This document shows, one piece after another, positions 1 through 5,745 of a stretch of 7,433 nt of DNA. A model generated the notes under the pieces. It was not told the DNA's origin. It saw only the letters and a list, made by a program, of their open reading frames with translations, and made no database searches. The stretch covers positions 1 through 7,433 of the forward strand of contig CAIKHC010000105.1 of assembly GCA_903827085.1 (NCBI GenBank), read 5' to 3'. Origin of the DNA: an uncultured Candidatus Nemicrothrix sp. (GTDB lineage: Bacteria; Actinomycetota; Acidimicrobiia; Acidimicrobiales; Acidimicrobilacustridaceae). The translations under genes and the position numbers were made by a program. Every line of letters starts with the position of its first letter. Within the stretch, counting starts at the first letter, position 1.

Positions 1-215
1 CACTCATTCGTCTTGATCGCGCGCTCGACGCTGGTGGCTCAACGAGTCGTCTCATCTTGCAGGTTCACGACGAAGTCATTTGTGAAGTGCCGCCCGCTGA
101 TCTTGACGCGGTTACTGCAGTCGTCCTTGAAGCAATGTCAGGTGCATTTGATCTTCGGGTTCCGCTTGAAGTGAATCTTTCACACGGCGACTCCTGGGCT
201 GCAGCCAAGGGTTGA
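1..215 (+). CDS. polA: DNA polymerase I, C-terminal end (partial)
   Basis: This is the last 70 codons of a gene that begins before the window; the reading frame opens at base 3 and stops with TGA at 213-215. The peptide contains LQVHDEVICEVP, which is motif C of family A DNA polymerases: the His-Asp-Glu of VHDE sits in the palm domain and helps bind the catalytic metals. The end, VPLEVNLSHGDSWAAAKG, matches the usual PolA ending (VPLxVxxxxGxxW). The enzyme fills gaps in excision repair and replaces RNA primers on the lagging strand. The 5'-nuclease domain and most of the polymerase domain lie outside, so nothing can be said about them. The next gene starts one base after the stop, so the two are probably co-transcribed. 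Identity is very secure from the motif and from the rpsA–coaE–uvrB neighbourhood. Confidence 0.94.
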   Translation, partial: LIRLDRALDAGGSTSRLILQVHDEVICEVPPADLDAVTAVVLEAMSGAFDLRVPLEVNLSHGDSWAAAKG

Positions 216-216
216 T

Positions 217-960
217 GTGACCGACGCTGCTGAAGGTCATTGGTTCGAAGGCATCGCCGATCACCTGGGCACCTCCTACCTTCGCTATTCCTTCACGATG
301 GGTACGGCCAACGAGGTCGACTTCCTCGTCGATGAACTTGGCCTACAGCCCGGCATGCGTGTTCTCGATGTTGGTTGTGGCCCCGGCCGTCACGCCTATG
401 CGCTCGCCGAGCGCGGTATCGCGGTGCACGGCGTCGACATTGCCCAAACCTTCATCGATCTCGCTCGTGACCGAGCGCCGCAAGGTGCCACCTTCGAACG
501 GCTCGATGCCCGAGCCCTGCCATTCGACGCTGAGTTCGATGCGGTGATCTCACTCTGCCAAGGTGCTTTTGGTCTCGCCGGGGGAGCGGCTGCGGTTGGT
601 CCCGACCCCGACGGCGTCGTACTCGAGGGCATGGCCCGAGCCCTTCGGCCCGGTGGCCGTATTGCCGTTTCGGCCTTCTCCTCCTATTTCCAGATCCGTT
701 GGCTTGAAGACATCGACACCTTCGACGCCGATGCTGGCGTGAATCACGAATCGGCCCCGCTCCGGGCCCCTGATGGCACCGAAACCAATCGAGACCTTTG
801 GACGACCTGTTTCACACCTCGTGAGCTGCGATTGCTCGCTGGTCGGGCCGGATTGCAGGTCGATGCGGTCTGGTCGGTGACCCCGGGGGAGTACGCCCGC
901 CGGATTCCCGAGATCGATAGGCCCGAGTTTCTTCTCGTGGCCACTCGTCCACCGGTCTGA
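217..960 (+). CDS. Class I SAM-dependent methyltransferase, substrate unknown
   Basis: A 247-residue Rossmann-fold methyltransferase. Motif I, VLDVGCGPG at residues 49-57, is the glycine-rich loop that holds S-adenosylmethionine. An acidic residue at the end of the second strand (D74 in VHGVDIA) would bind the ribose hydroxyls. FDAVISLCQGAFG (about 107-119) is the motif II/IV region, and LRPGGRIAVSAFS (143-155) is the usual post-motif strand. The pattern fits the broad Methyltransf_11/25 group; no substrate-specific signature is visible, so no function beyond methyl transfer is claimed. GTG at 217 is chosen as the start because AAGGG lies five bases upstream (207-211) and the frame then covers the whole N-terminal helix before motif I; the next ATG, at 298, would cut into that region. 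The gene starts one base after the polA stop, which suggests translational coupling and expression with polA. Confidence 0.88.
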   Translation: MTDAAEGHWFEGIADHLGTSYLRYSFTMGTANEVDFLVDELGLQPGMRVLDVGCGPGRHAYALAERGIAVHGVDIAQTFIDLARDRAPQGATFERLDARALPFDAEFDAVISLCQGAFGLAGGAAAVGPDPDGVVLEGMARALRPGGRIAVSAFSSYFQIRWLEDIDTFDADAGVNHESAPLRAPDGTETNRDLWTTCFTPRELRLLAGRAGLQVDAVWSVTPGEYARRIPEIDRPEFLLVATRPPV

Positions 961-980
961 CCTGCCATTTGCGGGCTGGC

Positions 981-1000
981 GGCCCCTGTGGACAGGGGTC
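981..1000 (+). terminator. GC-rich hairpin after the methyltransferase gene
   Basis: CCCCTG (983-988) and CAGGGG (993-998) form a perfect 6-bp stem around TGGA; a G-U pair and a G-C pair (981-982 with 999-1000) can extend it to 8 bp. It lies 20 bases after the methyltransferase stop. No T-run follows, so it is not a classic intrinsic terminator. It could be a weak or factor-assisted terminator of the polA operon, or a dyad near the rpsA promoter. Confidence 0.35.
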
Positions 1001-1006
1001 TAGCCT
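1001..1006 (+). promoter_or_regulatory. Candidate -10 element for rpsA
   Basis: TAGCCT fits the actinobacterial TAnnnT -10 pattern and lies about 73 bases before the rpsA start, which would give a leader of roughly 65 bases. No recognisable -35 hexamer sits 16-18 bases upstream; that space is taken by the GC-rich hairpin. A purine-rich ribosome-binding segment, GAAGAGAGAA at 1064-1073, lies five bases before the GTG. The promoter call is tentative. Confidence 0.3.
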
Positions 1007-1078
1007 TGCCGTTCTTCCTCGCGCCTGTGAGGGAGTTGTCCCATCCCCTACTTCCTGTCCATCGAAGAGAGAACACCC

Positions 1079-2485
1079 GTGTCCGAGCAGTCCACCGTTG
1101 AAGAGGCCACACCGGCCGCCGCCCCCGTCGTTGAAGCACCCGCAGGCATGGGGAGTTTCGCAGCCGACGGTACCTACGTTCCGCGTCAGGTGATCGAAGA
1201 CGATCTTGGTGGAATGTCACTCGACGATGCGTACACCGCATCAATGGTGCAGGTTGAAGACGGACAGATCGTCCAAGGCACCGTGGTCAAGGTTGACCGA
1301 GACGAAGTTCTTCTCGACATTGGCTACAAGTCTGAAGGCGTCATCCCTTCTCGCGAACTTTCGATTCGCAATGACGTCGATCCCTCCGAAATCGTTTCAA
1401 TGGGCGAGGTCATCGAGGCACTCGTTCTTCAGAAGGAAGACAAAGAAGGTCGTCTCGTTCTTTCCAAGAAGCGCGCACAGTACGAGCGTGCCTGGGGAAC
1501 GATCGAAAAGATCAAGGAAGAAGACGGCGTCGTCAGCGGCCCGGTCATCGAGGTCGTCAAGGGCGGTCTCATCATCGACATCGGCCTTCGTGGCTTCCTT
1601 CCCGCATCGCTTGTTGAACTGCGTCGCGTTCGCGACCTTGCGCCGTACGTCGGCCGCACCCTCGAAGCCAAGATCATTGAACTCGACAAGAACCGCAACA
1701 ACGTTGTGCTTTCACGTCGTGGATGGCTCGAAGAGACCCAGAAGGAACAGCGCGAAGACTTCCTCGCCAACCTCAAGCCTGGCGAGAACCGTCGCGGTGT
1801 TGTGTCTTCAGTCGTGAACTTCGGTGCATTCGTCGACCTCGGCGGCATGGACGGCCTCGTCCACGTTTCCGAGCTGTCTTGGAAGCACGTCGACCACCCC
1901 GGTTCCGTTGTGCAGGTTGGCGACGAAATCGACGTTCAGGTCCTCGAGGTCGATCTCGACCGCGAGCGCATCAGTCTTTCGCTCAAGGCCACCCAGCAGG
2001 ATCCATGGCAGGAATTCGCCACGGCCCATCAGGTTGGCGAACTCGTCTACGGCCGTGTCACCAAGCTCGTTCCGTTCGGTTCGTTTGTGCAGGTTGGCGA
2101 GGGCATCGAAGGCCTCGTGCACATTTCGGAAATGTCGGCTCACCATGTCGATCTTCCCGAGCAGGTCGTCACGCCGGGCGAAGAACTCTGGGTCAAGATC
2201 ATCGACCTCGACCTTCAGCGTCGCCGCATCAGCCTCTCCATCAAGCAGGCTGCCGAAGGCGGCATTGTTGCTGCTGAGTACCAGGAGCACTTCGGTGAGC
2301 ACGCCTACGACACCGAGGGCAACTACATCGGTGGCGAGACCACGGAAGCTCAGGAAGCCTGGGCCGAGTACTACGCCGAACAGGGCGATACCTCGATCCC
2401 GCCGGTGCCGACAACGGCTGAAGCCGCTGCCGCTGCCGAGGCCGCCCCTGAGGCCGACACTCCTGAGGCCGACGCCGCCGAGTGA
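1079..2485 (+). CDS. rpsA: 30S ribosomal protein S1
   Basis: A 468-residue protein with four S1 (OB-fold RNA-binding) repeats at about 62-131, 150-214, 236-303 and 321-388. The last two are the best conserved, with the typical NFGAFVDLGGMDGLVHVSELS and FGSFVQVGEGIEGLVHISEMS stretches. An acidic, tyrosine-rich segment (about 400-437) and an Ala/Glu/Asp/Pro tail follow. S1 helps the 30S subunit bind and unfold mRNA. The length and the four-repeat form agree with actinobacterial S1 (about 480 residues in M. tuberculosis) rather than the six-repeat E. coli form. The start is GTG at 1079, supported by GAAGAGAGAA (1064-1073). By alignment from memory, residues K329, F333, F336 and R383 correspond to K303, F307, F310 and R357, the proposed pyrazinoic-acid pocket of the mycobacterial protein. 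The tail carries a short in-frame DNA repeat. Confidence 0.97.
   Translation: MSEQSTVEEATPAAAPVVEAPAGMGSFAADGTYVPRQVIEDDLGGMSLDDAYTASMVQVEDGQIVQGTVVKVDRDEVLLDIGYKSEGVIPSRELSIRNDVDPSEIVSMGEVIEALVLQKEDKEGRLVLSKKRAQYERAWGTIEKIKEEDGVVSGPVIEVVKGGLIIDIGLRGFLPASLVELRRVRDLAPYVGRTLEAKIIELDKNRNNVVLSRRGWLEETQKEQREDFLANLKPGENRRGVVSSVVNFGAFVDLGGMDGLVHVSELSWKHVDHPGSVVQVGDEIDVQVLEVDLDRERISLSLKATQQDPWQEFATAHQVGELVYGRVTKLVPFGSFVQVGEGIEGLVHISEMSAHHVDLPEQVVTPGEELWVKIIDLDLQRRRISLSIKQAAEGGIVAAEYQEHFGEHAYDTEGNYIGGETTEAQEAWAEYYAEQGDTSIPPVPTTAEAAAAAEAAPEADTPEADAAE
2447..2473 (+). repeat. Short tandem repeat in the rpsA tail
   Basis: The 12-base unit CCTGAGGCCGAC occurs at 2447-2458 and again at 2462-2473, a 15-base period that encodes PEADT-PEADA. 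It lies in the disordered acidic C-terminal tail of S1, where a gain or loss of one unit would keep the frame. Confidence 0.6.
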
Positions 2486-2488
2486 GTC

Positions 2489-2508
2489 TCACCGGCCAAC
2501 GCCGGTGA
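2489..2508. terminator. Perfect hairpin between convergent genes, likely bidirectional terminator
   Basis: TCACCGGC (2489-2496) and GCCGGTGA (2501-2508) form a perfect 8-bp stem with a CAAC loop. The hairpin fills the gap between the rpsA stop (2485) and the stop of the minus-strand regulator gene (2509). The position and symmetry suggest it ends transcripts from both sides. Neither strand has a run of Ts after it, so termination may need Rho or rely on the stem alone. An outer GTCTC/GAGAC pair (2486-2490 and 2515-2519) could form an alternative pairing. Confidence 0.6.
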
Positions 2509-2769
2509 TCAATCGAGACGCACGATCCCTAGACGCAGCGCGGTGAGAACCGCCTGCGTTCGGTCGCGCGCGTCGAGCTTCTGATAAATCGACGCAAGGT
2601 GATTCTTCACGGTCTTTTGCGAAAGATAGAGCCGTGAGGCCACCTCTGGGGTCGAGCAGCCGTCGCAGATGGCCTGGAGGACTTCTTCTTCCCGACGGGT
2701 GACGGTGATGGGATAACCCCGCCAATCGGTAAGGGCGGGACGGGTTGGGTGCATCGCTGTGTTGGTCAT
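2509..2769 (-). CDS. Orphan LuxR/GerE-type helix-turn-helix regulator
   Basis: An 86-residue protein made almost entirely of one GerE (LuxR C-terminal) DNA-binding domain at about residues 22-84. VTRREEEVLQAICDG is the first helix with the typical TxRExEVL pattern, STPEVASRLYLS is the scaffold helix, QKTVKNHLASIYQKL is the recognition helix, and RTQAVLTALRLGIV closes the four-helix bundle. There is no receiver, autoinducer or sensor domain: two in-frame TAG codons lie just one codon upstream of the ATG, so the protein cannot extend further. ATG at 2769 is used, but a second ATG (2754) is equally possible, since neither has a clear ribosome-binding site. Such proteins bind DNA as dimers; the target genes are unknown. 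The gene is convergent with rpsA and divergent from coaE, with 82 bases between the starts. The family is secure; the role is not known. Confidence 0.88.
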   Translation of the reverse strand: MTNTAMHPTRPALTDWRGYPITVTRREEEVLQAICDGCSTPEVASRLYLSQKTVKNHLASIYQKLDARDRTQAVLTALRLGIVRLD

Positions 2770-2836
2770 GCACTACTAGTCGGCAGGGTTGGCAAAAGTG
2801 TGAGCGAAATGCGCGGAAAAACATTGAGACGCGCTC

Positions 2837-2845
2837 TGGTACGTT
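2837..2845 (+). promoter_or_regulatory. Extended -10 promoter for leaderless coaE
   Basis: TGG followed by TACGTT (2840-2845) matches TGnTAnnnT, an extended -10 element. Only six bases separate it from the coaE ATG at 2852, so transcription would start at or next to the A of the start codon. No Shine-Dalgarno sequence is present (the bases before ATG are CCGGCG), which fits a leaderless mRNA. No good -35 element is seen at the expected distance. Confidence 0.55.
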
Positions 2846-2851
2846 CCGGCG

Positions 2852-3454
2852 ATGCTTCTACTTGGTCTCACCGGTGGTATCGGTTCGGGAAAGTCAACGG
2901 TCTCGGCGGAGTTTGCTCGCCGTGGAGCCATTGTCATTGATGCCGATCTGGTCGTTCGTGAACTTCAGTCACCCGGCGGCGCTGTGCTGGCCGCAATGGT
3001 CGAACACTTTGGCGACACGATCCTTGCCGCCGACGGAACACTGAACCGTCAGTCCGTTGCCGACATCGTGTTCAACGATCCCGAGCAGTTGAAAGCACTC
3101 AACGCAATCGTTCATCCGAAGGTGGGCGAGGAAATCGACGGGCGAATTGAAGCGCAACGCGAAAGCGACAATGTCGTCATCCTTGACGTCCCACTGCTCG
3201 TTGAATCAAAGGCGTATGAGACCGAAGGAATCATCGTCGTCGACACCGACCCCGAGATTGCAGTGCAGCGTCTTGTCGAGTTCCGTGGCTTTAATGCCGA
3301 CGACGCGCGTGCTCGTATGAAACTTCAGGCAACGCGCGAAGAACGACGTGCGGTGGCCGCGTTCATCGTTCCTAACGACGGAACGCAAGAAGATCTGATG
3401 ACACATATCGAAGAGTGCTGGATATGGATCCAGTCCAAACGCAACGCTGGTTGA
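2852..3454 (+). CDS. coaE: Dephospho-CoA kinase
   Basis: A 200-residue P-loop kinase that phosphorylates the 3'-hydroxyl of the ribose of dephospho-CoA with ATP, the last step of coenzyme A synthesis in the cytosol. GLTGGIGSGKST (residues 5-16) is the Walker A loop. DADLVVREL (30-38) carries the family's conserved DAD motif at the substrate site. HP (88-89) and DVPLLVES (112-119) are the usual CoaE core motifs, and LQATREERRAVAAFIVPNDG (158-177) is the lid and adenine-binding region, where the usual xNxG ending reads VPNDG. Length is typical for single-domain CoaE; the C-terminal GrpB/UPF0157 domain found in the mycobacterial protein is absent. The start at 2852 is supported by the Walker loop beginning at once and by the promoter six bases upstream. 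The stop lies six bases from the stop of the convergent dprE1 homologue. Confidence 0.96.
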   Translation: MLLLGLTGGIGSGKSTVSAEFARRGAIVIDADLVVRELQSPGGAVLAAMVEHFGDTILAADGTLNRQSVADIVFNDPEQLKALNAIVHPKVGEEIDGRIEAQRESDNVVILDVPLLVESKAYETEGIIVVDTDPEIAVQRLVEFRGFNADDARARMKLQATREERRAVAAFIVPNDGTQEDLMTHIEECWIWIQSKRNAG

Positions 3455-3460
3455 GACTGC

Positions 3461-4864
3461 TTAGAGTCCGAGGCGTCGAGCGAGGTCGCTCATGATTCGT
3501 CGATTGGGGTCAACGCGTTCGCGAACGGCTTTCCATTCATCGAGTCGCGGGTACATCTCTGGGAGTAATTCAGGGCGCACTCGACTGTCCTTTGCGAGGT
3601 AGATCCGTCCGCCGACGTCAACAACCAGATTGTCGAGGCGGTCGAGGAGTGGGCCGAGTCCGGGTACGCCTGCAGGAATGTCGAGCGCAAGAGTCCAGCC
3701 GCCTGCGGGAAAGGACAGTGGCCCATCATTTCCTTCGCCGAACGATTTCAACACCGCAAGGAACGATGTGCAGCCCGACTGGCTGATCTCTTCGATAATC
3801 GTTGAGAGGGTCCTCGTAGCGTCGAACGGAATGACGAACTGCCATTGCAGGAAACCGGCGGGACCATAAATTCGGTTCCAACCGCGAACCATGTCGAGCG
3901 GATGAAAAAACGTCGGGATCGACTGAATCTCGTCTCGTCGTTCAACAGGCGCTTTGCGGAACCACAACTCATTGAACGCGCGAATCGAAAGTTTGTTGAG
4001 CAGACCGGCCGGCATGAACGGCGGTGCGCTTACGAGTTCGCTGGCGTTGTATTTGTATGGGTCTGCGCCGATCTTGGGTGCTGCTTCTTCCGCGTTTGCG
4101 AATCGGCCACGAGTGAGTACTGAGCGACCCATGTTGGCCCCGGTCGCCATGAGGTCGATCCAGGCCACCGAATAGTCGTAGAGGTGATCGCCGGTGCGCA
4201 TGAGTTCGCACACCGCATCGAGGTCGGAAGCGCGATCAGTGTCGACAACAAGTTGGCTTGAACCAATGCGAGGACAACGGAAGGTGGCGTCGAGGATGAC
4301 ACCGGTGAGACCCATGCCGCCGGCCGTGGCCCAGAACAATTCCGGATCGCGATCAGGGCCGATCTCAACGACCGAGCCATCGGCGAGTTGTAGATGCAAC
4401 GAAACGACGTGATTGCACCACGAACCTTTGAGGTGGTGGTTCTTGCCGTGGATGTCTGCAGCGATTGCGCCGCCAACGGTGACATAGCGAGTGCCAGGTG
4501 TTACCGGCACGAACAAACCCTGTGGCACGAGTGCGTGCAGGAGCCGATCGATACTTGCGCCGGCATCGGCGGTAACGAGCACAGTGTCGGAGGTCGGATC
4601 CGATTCATGAATTGTGAACGCAGCGACATCGGTGGTTTCGATGACCGTTCCGCCGGCGTTCTGGGCCGCGTCGCCGTAGCTGCGGCCAAGGCCGCGCGCA
4701 ATCAGGCCGCGCTCGAACGAGGTGGGAAGAGCGCGCTGCAGTTCGATGGGTGATGTGGGTCGACGTACATCCGCGCCTGAAGGTGCGGTGCGTCCCCAAC
4801 CGAAGAGTTCGGTCGAAGAGGGAACGGCCCGAGAGGCCGCCGGTTCAGGAGGCGTAGACGGCAC
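3461..4864 (-). CDS. dprE1: Decaprenylphosphoryl-beta-D-ribose 2'-oxidase (DprE1-like)
   Basis: An FAD-dependent oxidase that converts C2 of polyprenyl-phosphoryl-ribose to the ketone, the first half of the ribose-to-arabinose epimerisation. Residues 22-80 hold GWGRTAPS and ARGLGRSYGDAAQN, and 124-144 hold PGTRYVTVGGAIAADIHGKNHH; together these form the FAD-binding domain. The substrate domain carries FFHPLDMVRGWNRIYGPAGFLQWQF (319-343) and IYLAKDSR (421-428), whose lysine (K425) matches mycobacterial K418. The alignment to M. tuberculosis DprE1 (461 residues, from memory) is continuous to the end. W390-T-L-A393 aligns with W-N-V-C387, so the benzothiazinone-target cysteine is alanine here; Y314 is F320. 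The start is uncertain: GTG at 4864 gives 467 residues and overlaps the ubiA gene by 20 bases, GTG at 4891 gives 476, and neither has a clear ribosome-binding site. This is the last gene of the minus-strand operon. Confidence 0.93.
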   Translation of the reverse strand: MPSTPPEPAASRAVPSSTELFGWGRTAPSGADVRRPTSPIELQRALPTSFERGLIARGLGRSYGDAAQNAGGTVIETTDVAAFTIHESDPTSDTVLVTADAGASIDRLLHALVPQGLFVPVTPGTRYVTVGGAIAADIHGKNHHLKGSWCNHVVSLHLQLADGSVVEIGPDRDPELFWATAGGMGLTGVILDATFRCPRIGSSQLVVDTDRASDLDAVCELMRTGDHLYDYSVAWIDLMATGANMGRSVLTRGRFANAEEAAPKIGADPYKYNASELVSAPPFMPAGLLNKLSIRAFNELWFRKAPVERRDEIQSIPTFFHPLDMVRGWNRIYGPAGFLQWQFVIPFDATRTLSTIIEEISQSGCTSFLAVLKSFGEGNDGPLSFPAGGWTLALDIPAGVPGLGPLLDRLDNLVVDVGGRIYLAKDSRVRPELLPEMYPRLDEWKAVRERVDPNRRIMSDLARRLGL

Positions 4865-5744
4865 AGGCGTAGGTGGCGGCCCAAATTGCACCAGCGACGA
4901 GAAGGGTTCGGTCGGAGAAAACAAGGTTCTCGGGTTCGGCACCCTTTCCCTGTTCGAGTAGGAGCGCGTAGCGAAGGATCGCGATGGCAAAGGGGACGAT
5001 TGAGATTTGGAAGAGAACAGAACCACTTGTTGATTCCTGTGCTGAAGCAAACGCCCACAGGCAATAGGTGATCACGGTTCCGGCAGAGAACACGGCCTTC
5101 AAGTAGTTCAGATACTGCGGGGTGTACGCCGCGAGAGCCGGACGAATCGTGGCGGCGTCCTCGCCGAGTTCAGCTCGCTCGCCAGCGCGCTTTCCCGTGA
5201 CCATGAAGAGCGCGCCGAAACTCGTAACGATGAAGAACCATTCCGAGATCGGTAGACCAGTTGCGGTTGCTCCGCCGATTGCACGAAGAACGAATCCGGC
5301 AGCAACAGCGACGATGTCGAGAATAGGCATGCTCTTGAGCCACAGTGAATAGACAGTGGTCAGTGCAAGGTACGCGAGGATCGTGAATCCAAAGTCGCGG
5401 CGAATAAGGAATGCGCCACCGATGGCGACGACGAGCAAAATGGCGGCGAGAACGTACGCGAGACCGATCGGAACGATGCCTGCGGCGATGGGGCGATTTT
5501 TCTTTACCGGGTGACGGCGATCGGACTCGATGTCCATGGCGTCGTTGAGGAGGTATGTGGCGCTTGCTGCCGCGCAAAAGCAACCGAAGGCGCCAAGCGC
5601 CTGAAGGTCGGTATCTCTGTTATCGAAAATCCCTGCGGCGACCGGAGCGGCAAAAACGAGGACGTTCTTGATCCACTGCTTGGGGCGCAGTTCTCGGATG
5701 ACTCCTCCGAGAAGTGAGGGGCGGGGTGAGGCTGTGGTCGTCAT
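4845..5744 (-). CDS. ubiA: Decaprenyl-phosphate phosphoribosyltransferase (UbiA family)
   Basis: A 299-residue membrane prenyltransferase that joins 5-phosphoribose from PRPP to a polyprenyl phosphate, giving the precursor of the arabinose donor. By eye there are about eight or nine hydrophobic segments (for example near 25-43, 48-66, 93-113, 118-135, 139-160, 167-184, 218-234, 245-263 and 279-297). The first aspartate-rich motif is N67-D68-xx-D71-xxx-D75, followed by HPVKKNRPIAAG (78-89); this HPxKxxRPIA form is typical of the phosphoribose-transferring branch. The second conserved loop is GKRAGERAELGED (184-196). Length matches M. tuberculosis Rv3806c (about 302). The ATG at 5744 follows the TGA of the dprE2 homologue by one base, with GGGTGA overlapping the stop, so translation is probably coupled. 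A longer open frame upstream to 5897 lies inside the dprE2 homologue and is not used. Confidence 0.93.
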   Translation of the reverse strand: MTTTASPRPSLLGGVIRELRPKQWIKNVLVFAAPVAAGIFDNRDTDLQALGAFGCFCAAASATYLLNDAMDIESDRRHPVKKNRPIAAGIVPIGLAYVLAAILLVVAIGGAFLIRRDFGFTILAYLALTTVYSLWLKSMPILDIVAVAAGFVLRAIGGATATGLPISEWFFIVTSFGALFMVTGKRAGERAELGEDAATIRPALAAYTPQYLNYLKAVFSAGTVITYCLWAFASAQESTSGSVLFQISIVPFAIAILRYALLLEQGKGAEPENLVFSDRTLLVAGAIWAATYACAVYAS

Positions 5745-5745
5745 T

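Noticed and set aside
744..1244. A 166-residue minus-strand open frame across the methyltransferase end and the rpsA start
   Set aside because: Its arginine-rich composition is typical of an antisense shadow in high-GC DNA, it has no recognisable domain, and it overlaps two firm genes.
1905..2105. Repeated string GTGCAGGTTGGCGA (1911-1924 and 2088-2101) as a possible DNA repeat element
   Set aside because: Both copies encode the same position in the third and fourth S1 repeats, so protein-domain duplication and codon bias explain the match.
1723..2546. Long alternative-frame open readings inside rpsA (184, 240 and 164 residues)
   Set aside because: They are shadows of the strongly conserved S1 repeats, with Arg/Ser-rich sequence and no family resemblance.
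4865..5050. A 62-residue extension of the DprE1 frame to an ATG at 5050
   Set aside because: It overlaps well-conserved ubiA coding sequence, has low-complexity shadow-type composition, and would exceed the family length by about 70 residues.
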